Positions 39,481-49,700 of a stretch of 64,000 bases of DNA are shown piece after piece. This DNA comes from Pedobacter insulae. Its GTDB lineage: Bacteria; Bacteroidota; Bacteroidia; Sphingobacteriales; Sphingobacteriaceae. The DNA lies in NCBI RefSeq assembly GCF_900113525.1, contig NZ_FOPP01000009.1, positions 62,001-126,000 of the forward strand. Direction: 5' to 3'. Numbering within the stretch: position 1 is the first letter of the stretch; each line of letters begins with the position of its first letter. Position numbers and translations under genes: made by a program. Below the pieces are notes generated by a model that was given only the letters and a program-made list of their open reading frames with translations, ran no database searches and was not told the DNA's origin.

Positions 39481-41028
39481 TTATTTAAGTGTTAAAGTAA
39501 TAACTGCGTGCGGAGGTAAGTTCACCAATAGCTGATCTTTCTCTTTTTTAGCGCCGTTAAACTTGCTTATTTTTACTTTGTCTGGATCCATAAAAGTATT
39601 ATGATCATTTACTGCATTAGCAGTGAGGATAGTGCCTGTAGAGCTTGTCCATTTAAATGCCGATAAGTCGGTATTAACAGCTATGGTTTTATGCGCATCA
39701 AGGTTAACGAAGGAGATATGAATCACTCCGCTGCTGTCGATAGAAGCAGAGGCATTTACGGCTTTGATCTTTTTCCCGTCTAATTCATAATCGGGTGAAG
39801 TAAAGCTTAAATTTAATTGTTTGGCGTCGTGGTGAACCTTATACATATCGAATACATGATAAGTAGGCGTTAAAAGCATTTTGTCTTTTTCGGTAAGGAT
39901 GAGGGCTTGGAGCACGTTGATGGTTTGCGCTAAGTTGGCCATTTTAACCCTGCTAGCGTGATTGTTAAAAATGTTTAAGGTTGTACCGGCTATCAATGCA
40001 TCACGCAAACTGTTTTGCTGGTATAGAAATCCAGGATTGGTGCCCGGTTCTACATCTGTCCAAACTCCCCATTCATCAACCACTAATGCGATTCTTTTTT
40101 GGGGATCATATTTGTCCATTATTGCTTCGTGTTTTGATACGATCTCTTCCATTCTAAGGCAATTTTTCATGGTATTAAAATATTGCGATTCATCGAAGTT
40201 GGTGGCCGACCCTTTTTTACCCCAGTTGCCGGTTGGTAGGGTATAATAATGTAGGGTTAATCCCCACATATCTCCACGAATATTCTTCATGCAGGTTTCT
40301 GTCCAATTATAATCTTCGGCATTGGCTCCACTAGCTATTTTTTTCAGTGGAGCCCCCGTATAATTACGCGCATAGGTTGCATACCTTTTATATAGGTCTG
40401 AATAATACTGAGCGGTCATGTTGCCCCCACAGCCCCAGCTTTCATTTCCAACACCCCAAAAGGAGACTTTCCATGGTTTTTCTCTTCCGTTTTGTTTGCG
40501 TAAATCAGCCATTGGGCTTACGCCATCGAAATTTAAGTATTCTACCCATTTTGCCATTTCTTCAACGGTGCCGCTGCCTACGTTGCCCGCAATATAGGGC
40601 TCACATGCTAACATTTCGCAAAGCGCTAAAAACTCATGGGTCCCGAAGCTATTATCTTCTGTAACCCCGCCCCAGTTGGTATTCACCATTTTTGGTCTCA
40701 AAGGACTTGGGCCAATGCCATCTCTCCAATGGTACTCATCGGCAAAACACCCGCCAGGCCATCTTAGATTAGGGATCTTTATTTTTTTAAGCGCATCGAC
40801 TACGTCGAGTCTGATGCGTCCTTTGTTAGGAATGGCCGAATTCTTGTCGACCCAAAAGCCATCATAAATACATCTTCCTAAATGTTCGGCAAAATGCCCA
40901 TAAATATGCTTGCTAATCACCACCCCTGTTTCCTTTTCCACTTTTACGCTTAGCTCAGATTGGGCTGATGCGAAAAACGCATGTAAGAGCAATAAACTGC
41001 TAAAAACTACTATCTTCTTCATTTTCAT
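39481..41028 (-). CDS. GH51 alpha-L-arabinofuranosidase (AbfA type)
   Basis: A 515-aa enzyme with signal peptide (ending near AFFASAQ). It is the compact GH51 type: [20 protein letters not shown], then [20 protein letters not shown], acid/base Glu196 in WGVGNESWG and nucleophile Glu319 in VVDEWGVW. The C-terminal beta domain closes with [12 protein letters not shown]. It is clearly a different branch from the 659-aa and 864-aa GH51 proteins, which carry the GVFFEDIN start. It probably acts on arabino-oligosaccharides in the periplasm. Its ATG overlaps the stop of the GH105 gene by 4 bases. Confidence 0.93.
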   Translation of the reverse strand: MKMKKIVVFSSLLLLHAFFASAQSELSVKVEKETGVVISKHIYGHFAEHLGRCIYDGFWVDKNSAIPNKGRIRLDVVDALKKIKIPNLRWPGGCFADEYHWRDGIGPSPLRPKMVNTNWGGVTEDNSFGTHEFLALCEMLACEPYIAGNVGSGTVEEMAKWVEYLNFDGVSPMADLRKQNGREKPWKVSFWGVGNESWGCGGNMTAQYYSDLYKRYATYARNYTGAPLKKIASGANAEDYNWTETCMKNIRGDMWGLTLHYYTLPTGNWGKKGSATNFDESQYFNTMKNCLRMEEIVSKHEAIMDKYDPQKRIALVVDEWGVWTDVEPGTNPGFLYQQNSLRDALIAGTTLNIFNNHASRVKMANLAQTINVLQALILTEKDKMLLTPTYHVFDMYKVHHDAKQLNLSFTSPDYELDGKKIKAVNASASIDSSGVIHISFVNLDAHKTIAVNTDLSAFKWTSSTGTILTANAVNDHNTFMDPDKVKISKFNGAKKEKDQLLVNLPPHAVITLTLK

Positions 41029-42131
41029 TTATCTAAATATCGATACATTTCGCTCCCTGCAAGTAAGAAAGCACCTACGCCAAATCCGGCAGTTGAGTTG
41101 GCATTTACCACTTGACCTGGAATTGCTTTTTCGCCAATGGGTTGCACATAGCCAATACGCCCATCAGCTTGTAGCGCTTGTTCGCTAAGGTATTTCCATC
41201 CTTTTAATGCGGTTGGCAGGTACACTTTCTCTTTTAACAAGCCGTTGTTGATGCCCCATAATAAACCATAAGTAAAAAAAGCAGTTCCGCTAGTTTCTTT
41301 TCCCGGAGCCTGTAGCGGATCTAACATGCTCCGCGTCCAATAGCCGGCTGCTTGTTGACTTTTTAAAATAGCCTTGGCCATGGCCTTGTATCTATGCTCA
41401 TATAGTTTGCGATGCGGATCACTGCTTGGCAAGTCCTTCAATACTTTCGCAAGTCCGGCAAATACCCATCCGTCTCCTCTTGCCCAAAAGTCTTTGACCC
41501 CATTTGCAGTTTTATGTTTGGGGAAGATATATTTGGCATCCCGGTAATAGAGATGCTCTTTTTGATCATACATCACACTATCGGCATAAAGAAAATACGT
41601 ATGTAATTTCTCTAGATATAATTTGTTGCCTGTTAGTTTATACATTTTAGTCATTACTGGCATTACCATGTACAGGCCATCTGCCCACCACCAATAATCT
41701 TTTGCAGGCGTGCTCATTTGGTGTTCCATAACTTCTTTTGCTCTTGCAATTTTATAGGCTTCTGGAGCAAGGTGATATAGATCTATATAAGTTTGAAAGC
41801 AAATCTGCCAATCTCCAAATAGTACATGCTCATCGTTTTCGCCATAGCTATATTTCCAAGTTGCCTTGTTTGCAGATTTGGCACCCATCCACTTATTATG
41901 AACTGCCCATTTCTCTGAATAGCCTCTATACGTTTCATTTTTAGTAAGCTGATAAGCTTCCATGTTGCCTGTATGATAGGCTGCAATGTCCCAAAATGAC
42001 CAGACCTCGGGCTTGTGTTGCTGCTGCCAATAGCTATTCGCTTTGTTTATCGCTGCCAATACATCGTCTTTGGTTTGCGCTGCCAGGCTTAAACTGGCAA
42101 AGAATAGGATGAACAAGAAGACCTTTTTCAT
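41025..42131 (-). CDS. GH105 unsaturated glucuronyl/galacturonyl hydrolase
   Basis: A 368-aa (alpha/alpha)6-barrel enzyme with signal peptide (ending SLAAQT). The GH105/GH88 signs are visible: [30 protein letters not shown] (Asp107), [14 protein letters not shown] (Asp151, the probable catalytic acid) and [17 protein letters not shown]. It hydrolyses the delta-4,5-unsaturated uronic acid left at the non-reducing end by polysaccharide lyases. Its presence implies a lyase step in the pathway; the only candidate lyase here is the BNR-type protein. Its start overlaps the stop of the next upstream gene by one base. Confidence 0.9.
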   Translation of the reverse strand: MKKVFLFILFFASLSLAAQTKDDVLAAINKANSYWQQQHKPEVWSFWDIAAYHTGNMEAYQLTKNETYRGYSEKWAVHNKWMGAKSANKATWKYSYGENDEHVLFGDWQICFQTYIDLYHLAPEAYKIARAKEVMEHQMSTPAKDYWWWADGLYMVMPVMTKMYKLTGNKLYLEKLHTYFLYADSVMYDQKEHLYYRDAKYIFPKHKTANGVKDFWARGDGWVFAGLAKVLKDLPSSDPHRKLYEHRYKAMAKAILKSQQAAGYWTRSMLDPLQAPGKETSGTAFFTYGLLWGINNGLLKEKVYLPTALKGWKYLSEQALQADGRIGYVQPIGEKAIPGQVVNANSTAGFGVGAFLLAGSEMYRYLDK

Positions 42132-44080
42132 TATTTTGCAACTTTTATGGGTTTGATGCCTTTGTGTGTTGGAATTACTAATTTAATGCTTCCGTCGGAA
42201 TTAAATTCAAGCTTATCAATGCATACTTCCCGGTTATAGCCTGCAGCTCTGCCCATTTTTATGCCGTTTGGATAACTGAAACGATGGTAAACAATATACC
42301 ATTCATCTTTTCCTGGAATTTGAATAACCGAATGATGACCCGTGCCAAAGATTCCTATTTCCCTATTTTTGGCTAACACCAAGTTGTTGGCGGGTACATT
42401 TATTGGTCCTAGTGGGGAACTAGATGTTCCGTAGCGAACCTGATAGTCTTCGCTTCTGGTATCGTTCTCAGACCATAAGAAATAATATGTTCCCTTGCGA
42501 TAAAATACGTGTGTGCCTTCATTATAGGAAGGTGTGGGAGTGAGGATTTTTATTTGAGTGGTATCTATGGAGGTCATATCTGGGTTAAGTTTCACGCCAG
42601 CCATATAACCGTTACCCCAGTAAAGGTAATCGTTTCCTGTTTTTGGGTCGTTAAAAACAGCAGGGTCAATTTGTTGGCCTTTAGTTATTCCCAGGGGGAA
42701 TGAGCTTATCAAGGGTTTGCCACTATCAACAAACGGACCGGTTGGGTTATCACCAACAGCCACTCCAATTTTTTGTGCTGCGGTGAAATAGTAAAAATAT
42801 TTGTAAGTACCATTGATCTTTTTTTCGATGATGGTAGGAGCCCAAGCATTTTTCTGAGCCCAACTCACATCTTTAGGCAGATCTAAAATCACTCCTTCAT
42901 CTTTCCAATTAATTAAATCAATTGAAGAAAAGGCTTTGAACGAGGTGCCCGACCAGCCTGTAAAGCCGTCACTTGTTGGATAGATATAAAATTTTCCCGT
43001 CTTCTTCGCATATATAATTTCAGGATCGGCATATAAGCCGCCTAGTAAAGGATTTCGAGCTTGCTGTGCAGTTGACTCTAAGTTTTTCGGCGCCTTCCAT
43101 TTGTGCGCCAGGGTATTCGCCTCTTTTTGAGTAATGGGTAGTACCGTGCCATGACGTGGGTGGAAATCCATCGACACCTGATGGTCTGCGACGGTAAAAT
43201 TTTCTAGGTCATTTGTGGTCGTAAATTGATATTTTCCCTTGATATACACATCGTACATCAAAACCCAGGTATCAGATTGGTTAAGTTTAAAAGTGCCAGC
43301 TCCTTCTACGGCTTCGTTGGTTTGTTGAAGATATTGAGGATTAACCATGGTGTATCCACCGGTAAGTTTACTTGAAACTGCTTTTTTGATCCCTGGTTTT
43401 TGATCTTCAGTTTTAAAAAATAGGTGGTACTTCCCATTTTTAAACACAATATCACCATCTATGCAGGCCGAATTGTCGGGACTAAAAAATAACTGCTGGG
43501 GAGTCGTCTCCAGGTCTGTAAAATCTTTATTAGCATAGGCATAATATATTTTATCGGGATCTTTTCCGAAGCGCATAGACCAGTAGACCATATATTTTCC
43601 GGCAGCAGGGTCATAAATGGTTTGCGGTGCCCAAACCCGGTTTACATGCGCCATTTCGGGAAATCTTTGCGGGATATTTATTGTTTGGGAAGTCCAATTA
43701 ACAAGGTCTATAGATTTTAACAATACCATTCCAAAATTTGGTCCCCAACCGTTTTCCGCAACTTTCATATCAGTAACAACCATATAAAATGTTTTTCCAT
43801 CATGACTTCTTAAGATATGTGGATCACGAACGCCACCAGTTGAACTTATTTTTTTTGGATCAATAACGGGGTTATTTTGGTTTAGCGCCCGATAAGTAAA
43901 GCCATCCTTACTCAATGCGAAACGGATGGACTCTTCACCTAGACCATTTCCGGCAAAATAGACAAATAAATACGCGCTTAACTTTTCATTTTTTGCCGTC
44001 TTTTGGCAAAACGCTTGGAGCTGAACACCTAGCAATATCAGTACTAACCAGTCTTTTATCTTGGATCTTCCTATCGTCAT
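42131..44080 (-). CDS. Tandem GH43-like glycosidase
   Basis: A 649-aa exported protein with two five-bladed beta-propeller domains. The first (about 30-335) has TGGVRDPHILRSHDGKTFYM and MAHVNRVWAPQTIYDPAAGK. The second (about 350-648) has LLGGLYADPEIIYAKKTGKF, NAWAPTIIEKKINGTYKYFY and a clear GH43 end (HHSVIQIPGKDEWYIVYHRF). GH43 enzymes are arabinofuranosidases, arabinanases, xylosidases or exo-beta-1,3-galactanases. Both halves keep an aspartate in the base position (RDPH, ADPE), so both may be active. Two bases separate it from the upstream fusion gene. Confidence 0.85.
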   Translation of the reverse strand: MTIGRSKIKDWLVLILLGVQLQAFCQKTAKNEKLSAYLFVYFAGNGLGEESIRFALSKDGFTYRALNQNNPVIDPKKISSTGGVRDPHILRSHDGKTFYMVVTDMKVAENGWGPNFGMVLLKSIDLVNWTSQTINIPQRFPEMAHVNRVWAPQTIYDPAAGKYMVYWSMRFGKDPDKIYYAYANKDFTDLETTPQQLFFSPDNSACIDGDIVFKNGKYHLFFKTEDQKPGIKKAVSSKLTGGYTMVNPQYLQQTNEAVEGAGTFKLNQSDTWVLMYDVYIKGKYQFTTTNDLENFTVADHQVSMDFHPRHGTVLPITQKEANTLAHKWKAPKNLESTAQQARNPLLGGLYADPEIIYAKKTGKFYIYPTSDGFTGWSGTSFKAFSSIDLINWKDEGVILDLPKDVSWAQKNAWAPTIIEKKINGTYKYFYYFTAAQKIGVAVGDNPTGPFVDSGKPLISSFPLGITKGQQIDPAVFNDPKTGNDYLYWGNGYMAGVKLNPDMTSIDTTQIKILTPTPSYNEGTHVFYRKGTYYFLWSENDTRSEDYQVRYGTSSSPLGPINVPANNLVLAKNREIGIFGTGHHSVIQIPGKDEWYIVYHRFSYPNGIKMGRAAGYNREVCIDKLEFNSDGSIKLVIPTHKGIKPIKVAK

Positions 44081-44082
44081 GT

Positions 44083-46677
44083 TTATTCTTTTTGCGTTTT
44101 AATTCGGATGATCGTAAATGAATAGGCTGCTAATTGTAGGTCGAATTTTTCAGAAACAACCTGATCAGCGTATAGGGGTTCTACGTTTTTGTCGGCCGCA
44201 TTACCCGTTAGCGTGGTTTTAACGGCCTTAACACTTGTAGGGAGAATACCGTTAAGGTCTATTTTTGAATTGACTGCAATGGGAAGTAGGTTTACCAATT
44301 TCACAATTAGATCTTTTGTGAAGGGGTCGACCACAAAGGAATGGGCAATTCTATTTTTTACGGCATTCTGATTACTGGAAACAGTTATAGATGCGTCAAT
44401 GTAGGTGGTTCCAGCATTTTGCCCATATAGTTTTTGAACCTGATAGCCAGTGGTGGGTTTGACCTCACTATTGTTAAAGTAAATTAAATTAGGGTTCCAT
44501 TGGGTATGCCCTTCTTTGGCTAACATTGGTGCGTAAGAAGACATATGCACGATATCTCCATTACGTTCCAAAGCGGTTAGATAAAGCGCTTCACAAAGCG
44601 CAGTTTCTATGTTATTTGGACGGCCGGGTAAAAAGGCGGCGTACTCACCCAGATATACTTTTGATTTTGACCGATCATAGCGGTCATAATAGTCTTGGTT
44701 GTGAATAAACCAACCTGTATTTTGGTAATAATGTTCGTCAACCATTGGTACTTCAAGCTGATCGGCAAGTTTCCATCCTGCAACATAATCGGAGCCTTCG
44801 GAAAAGGGACCTACTGTACCTATAATGGTAATTTCTGGGTGTTTTTTTCTAACGGCGTTAAAGATCAGTGTGAATCTCTCTTTGAAAATATCACTTATAA
44901 GATCTTCATTGCCAATGCCAATATATTTAAGATTGAAGGGTTTAGGATGTCCAGCTTCCGCTCTTTTTTTACCCCACGGTGTATTTACACCACCATTGGC
45001 CCATTCTATCAAATCAAAAATATCTTGGATATAAGCGCCCATTTCTTCCATTGGTATGCCGCCTTGCTGCCCTGCGCCACCGGTAGCCGAATTTTGGCAG
45101 GGAACTCCGGCAGCTAGCACAGGCAGGGGCGCAGCCCCTATATCTTCACAAAACTGAAAATATTCGAAATACCCTAGTCCGGCAGTTTGGTGATAACCCC
45201 ATAAGTTCCGTTGTGGAACGCGGCTTTCGAGTGGTCCGATGGTGTTTTTCCAACGATAGATGTTATGAATGCCATCTCCATGAGCTACACAGCCACCCGG
45301 AAACCTCACAAAACGAGGATTAATGGCCGCAACAGTTTGTGCCAGGTCTGCTCTCAAGCCGTTCTTGCGGTCTTTGAAGGTGTTTGTTGGAAATAAAGAA
45401 ATCATATCCATTGCAAGCGTTCCATTCCCCATTGGGGTAAGCTCTAAGCTTGCGTTGTTGGCATTGTCGTTTGGCAGTAAACTGGCGTTGACTTGTTTCC
45501 AGTTGGTATGGCCGAGTTTTAAAATAGCTTGCGCCAAGATCTTTCCGTCATTTGCCACCAAACGAGCGGAGATGCGATTTACCTTACCTGCCAATGTCTT
45601 TGTAAAAAGTGAAAGATTGTACTTTTCTCCTTTTTTTAGCGTAATTCCATCAAAACCCTGGTTTGAAAGCGTAGTTTCACCTTGTTTAACCGTTAAAACG
45701 GCGTAATGAGGGTTGTTTACATGGAGCGGGTTTACGGAATCAACAGTAAATGAAGTTTGATCGCCCTTGATTAACCAGGAGTGTTTGCTTGTCCAGGTTT
45801 TATCGTACCCTTCCTTGTCGCTAAGTGCATATTCGAAGTCGCGGTTTTGGATCAGTTCGGCGTATAACCCACCATCTGCCGCATAATTGATGTCTTCGAA
45901 AAACACGCCGACTAACATATCGCTAATTTGCTTTGTGCGGTTGGGGTGCAAAGTGATGGTTGTGTTTACCTCTTTTAAATTAGCAAAACGGTGTGGATCT
46001 TGTGCTGTAGACTCATTATTTAGCTGGTCTTGATATTGTTTATGTTCGTAGGCTTTAATTAGGTCATCAACCGTGTGCCAGGCAACTCGATGAACCTGGC
46101 CATTTACAGGTGAACCAGCAATATGGATGCTTACAGTGGGATCGATAAATTGAGAACGAGTAATTGCGGTTGCATCGCTATAGGTTTTAAGATCTTTGCT
46201 GCGAAGCTGCAGGTATTTCTCGTTACTTGAAGCAAAAGAGACGGTATATTCCCCCGTTTTTCGATTGTGAGCAAGAACCGGGTTCAGCAAGTTTGTTGCA
46301 TTAATGATCTTCGGGTAATGCTGCGGTTTCCAATTGATCAGGTCGCGGGATGTTGTGATTGCGAAAGAATTGTCACGATCGTTAACACTCCAGATGCAAT
46401 GCCAATCACCATCCGGACTTTTTAATAAAAAGGGTTTGTACATTCGTTTTTCGGCTCCCCATCTTCCATAATCGGATTTTAGAAATCCATATTCATTTCC
46501 TATCATAAACCAGGTAGAGCGATTATTGCTCCATGCAAAATGCAATCCGTTTCTATGGCCGTTTTTTGTCGTAGTGTAGGAAAAAAGATAAACTGAATCA
46601 GGTTTTATGGAAGCTAACACCGTCTGCTGATCGAATAACAGGAAGAGAAGCCAAATCCCTACAAATAGTCTTTTCAT
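44083..46677 (-). CDS. GH43-like propeller fused to GH51 alpha-L-arabinofuranosidase
   Basis: An 864-aa exported protein (signal peptide ending near QQTVLAS). Residues about 25-200 look like a shortened GH43-type propeller (LHFAWSNNRSTWFMIGNEYG; ITTSRDLINWKPQHYPKI), too short for the usual 300-aa domain. From about 240 a full GH51 enzyme follows: ISDMLVGVFFEDINYAADGG, a CBM-like insert, FVRFPGGCVAHG, acid/base Glu in YIGIGNEDL and nucleophile Glu in YLGEYAAF. It resembles the 659-aa GH51 at 26683 with an extra N-terminal domain. First gene of the seven-gene GH operon, downstream of the probable HTCS operator at 46750-46784. Confidence 0.88.
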   Translation of the reverse strand: MKRLFVGIWLLFLLFDQQTVLASIKPDSVYLFSYTTTKNGHRNGLHFAWSNNRSTWFMIGNEYGFLKSDYGRWGAEKRMYKPFLLKSPDGDWHCIWSVNDRDNSFAITTSRDLINWKPQHYPKIINATNLLNPVLAHNRKTGEYTVSFASSNEKYLQLRSKDLKTYSDATAITRSQFIDPTVSIHIAGSPVNGQVHRVAWHTVDDLIKAYEHKQYQDQLNNESTAQDPHRFANLKEVNTTITLHPNRTKQISDMLVGVFFEDINYAADGGLYAELIQNRDFEYALSDKEGYDKTWTSKHSWLIKGDQTSFTVDSVNPLHVNNPHYAVLTVKQGETTLSNQGFDGITLKKGEKYNLSLFTKTLAGKVNRISARLVANDGKILAQAILKLGHTNWKQVNASLLPNDNANNASLELTPMGNGTLAMDMISLFPTNTFKDRKNGLRADLAQTVAAINPRFVRFPGGCVAHGDGIHNIYRWKNTIGPLESRVPQRNLWGYHQTAGLGYFEYFQFCEDIGAAPLPVLAAGVPCQNSATGGAGQQGGIPMEEMGAYIQDIFDLIEWANGGVNTPWGKKRAEAGHPKPFNLKYIGIGNEDLISDIFKERFTLIFNAVRKKHPEITIIGTVGPFSEGSDYVAGWKLADQLEVPMVDEHYYQNTGWFIHNQDYYDRYDRSKSKVYLGEYAAFLPGRPNNIETALCEALYLTALERNGDIVHMSSYAPMLAKEGHTQWNPNLIYFNNSEVKPTTGYQVQKLYGQNAGTTYIDASITVSSNQNAVKNRIAHSFVVDPFTKDLIVKLVNLLPIAVNSKIDLNGILPTSVKAVKTTLTGNAADKNVEPLYADQVVSEKFDLQLAAYSFTIIRIKTQKE

Positions 46678-46749
46678 TAAATAAGTTTCGTTTTTCAGGT
46701 TTGGAATTTGTTGCTAGATACAAAAGAGGTTTTTTTTAATTTAAACCAA

Positions 46750-46784
46750 GGGGGATAAATCATGCAAATTAGAGGGATAAACTA
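46750..46784 (-). promoter_or_regulatory. Probable HTCS operator before the GH operon
   Basis: On the minus strand TAGTTT leads into half-sites TTTATCCCTC and TTTATCCCCC, whose CCC cores are 22 bases apart. The same arrangement occurs at 28691-28725 before susC. It begins three bases after the HTCS stop codon and ends 73 bases before the start of the 864-aa gene. Confidence 0.6.
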
Positions 46785-46786
46785 TT

Positions 46787-49700
46787 TTATTGTCGGATTA
46801 CCCTATGCTTATTAGCTAAATTGCCTCGATATTTCTTGATATAATCAGATGGTCTTATTCCAAATAATTTACTGAATTGTTCTCTAAAATACCTTACGTC
46901 ATTAAATCCGCAAAGCAATGCGGTCTGATTTACATTGTAATCCGAACTGACCATTAATTGGGCGGCTTTCCGCAGTCTAATATATCTTATAAACTCGTTA
47001 GTGCTTTTTCCGGAAATGGATTTTACTTTTCGATACAAGAGAGAAGGTGAAGTGGCAAGTTCCTCCGCCAATGTTTTTACATTGAAATCAGCGTCGTCTA
47101 AATGTTGCTCGGTAATAGCGATACATTTTTCTAAGAATTCCTTGTATTCATTGGAAACCTTAAAATCTTCAGACTTCAAAGTAATTTCGTTAAAAAAGTA
47201 TTTTTGTAAGGTGTTTCGGCTTTTTAAGAGATTCGCCACACGGGCTAATAAAATGTCCTTGTCAAATGGTTTGGTAATAAAATCATCCGCACCTTGTTCA
47301 ATCCCTTTCAATTTAATTTCAGACGACGAGCTCGACGTGAGTAGAATTACCGGGATGTGGCTCAATTCTGGGTTCGACTTCACTTTCATACAAAGGTCAA
47401 CACCACTTACCTCTTTCATAATCACATCCGTGATAATAATATCTGGCACATGCTTTTTAGCTGTTTCGTATCCTTGGCTTCCATCTTCGGCCTCGTAAAT
47501 TAAGTAATCTGTTTTGAATATTTGTTTAACATAATTTCTGATCTCCTCATTATCCTCAACAATCAAGATAGCTTTTTTCTCAGTCGTTGCATCGAGATCA
47601 GGGGCTATCTGGGGCTTATCTTCCGCTTGCGTTATTTCTGTTAAAGCATCGATATAGATGTCTTCTTCAATAAGTTCCGGGATAAACCTTGCATGGTTTT
47701 GCTGCTCATGCAAAATATGGCCTGTATAGTGCTCACTTCCTTTTAATAAAGTTACTTTAAAATCGGTGCCCGATCCAACTGTGCTATCGTAACTCACATT
47801 TCCACCGTGGCTTTCTATGAATTTTTTGACTAAAAATAACCCAATCCCAAAACCAGTAGCCGAGTTTTGGTTTGAGTTTTGATAAAATCTCTCAAAGATC
47901 TTAGCACCAGTGCCTTCAGCAATGCCGGGTCCACTATCTATAACGTGTAGATCAATACTTTGTGCTCCCTCCTCAATTTTTAAAGTAATTGTGCCGCTAT
48001 CTGGTGTGAATTTAAATGCATTAGCAATTAAGTTAAATAAAACGATTTCTATTTTCTCACGATCTGCATAGATGTTTAATGTTTTTTGGACGCATTGAAA
48101 GTTGAAATTTATATTTTTTGCTCTTGCCTGTTGGCTAAAACACACATAAATTTCTTTGCAAAAAGGGATAAGGTCAAATTTGGAGATTTTTAAACGTTCA
48201 ACTTCTGATTTTCTGAACAGTAATAGTTGGTCTACTAGACTGAGCAATCTTCGCGCATTTCGATAAACGATAATCAGATCTTTCGAATCAACGTGGCTGT
48301 TTCTGCTGTTGATAAATTCTTTAATTGGGTTAATGATAAGTGTTAAAGGTGTTCGAAACTCATGCGAAATATGTGTAAAGAATGACAACTTATTTTCACT
48401 GAATTCTTGTTCTTGCTTGACCTTTAAATGGGCGAGGTCTATTTGATATTTTAAATAAGATTGGCGCTTTTGGTAAGCTATAAAGAGATATACCGTCGCC
48501 AAACCTAATGCAGCATAAAACGAATATGCCCACCAGCTACGGTACCAGGGGGGTAAAACTTTCACCGTGATGAGTTTTTCGTTATTCATCCATTGTCCTT
48601 CTGTGTTGGTAGATTTGATACGCAAATGATAGGTTCCTTCCGACAATTTAGTATAGGCTGCCGTTCTAAGTTTATCAGCGTAATTCCAACCTTTATCCCA
48701 TCCCTGCATATAGTAGGCATAAGAAATCTTACCTGGTGCTGTGAAGTCTAACGCCGCAAAGTCGAAAGCCACTACAGCCTCATCAAATGGAATTTCCAAT
48801 GCTTCGATTTGGTCGCCCTTAGTTTTGGTGATATAAGGGTCGGATGACGAGATGGCTTGATTATTTATTCTTAAACCTGTAATTAAAATGGGTGGAACGT
48901 TTTTACTTGCGCGGATGCTATCAGGATGAAAAATATTAAAACCTTTAAGTCCTCCGAACACCAGTTCGCCCGATTTCAATTTTAGTCCGGCATTATCCAG
49001 GAATTGGTTGCTCTGCAAGCCATCATCCTGATAAAAGTTAAGAAAAGTTTGCCTGGTAGGATTAAATTTAGACAAGCCACTAAAAGTACTGATCCATAGG
49101 CTTCCAGCATTGTCCTCCACAATACTTAAGATGGAGTTGTTGCATAAACCATTCAACGTTGAAAACCTTTTTTCTATCTTGCCTTCCTCTCTATTGAATA
49201 ATATCAATCCACCCCCTTCAGAACCAATCCAAAAATTCCCTTTCTTATCTTCATAAATTACCCGAACCGGCTTTCCGATCTCATAATAAATATGTTTTTT
49301 AGCCTTCTTATCTATCTTAACCAACGCATGCGCATTACCTCCCCATAGCGTTTTATATTGGTCTTCTCTTATGGCTATCAAGTCCATTGCCAAGTTTTGA
49401 TCGAATACTTCGAAACGGTTAAGTTTACGGTTTAAGTAATACAATCTTCCCTGAGAGAAAGTGGTAGCCCATAAAGTTTTATCTTGGTCCTCAAGAATTT
49501 GCCATATGTCTGTATTCTCTAGGCCTGTTGCCTGGTTAACGCATCGAAAATGTTCGAATGTTTGATCAGATCTATTAAATTTATTAATTCCGCCGCCAAA
49601 AGTTGCGACCCAAATGTTGCCCAAATAATCTTGTTTAATGTTGCTGACGAGGTTATTACTTAATGATTGGTTGTTTCCCGCCTGAAGTTTCAAATTGGTG

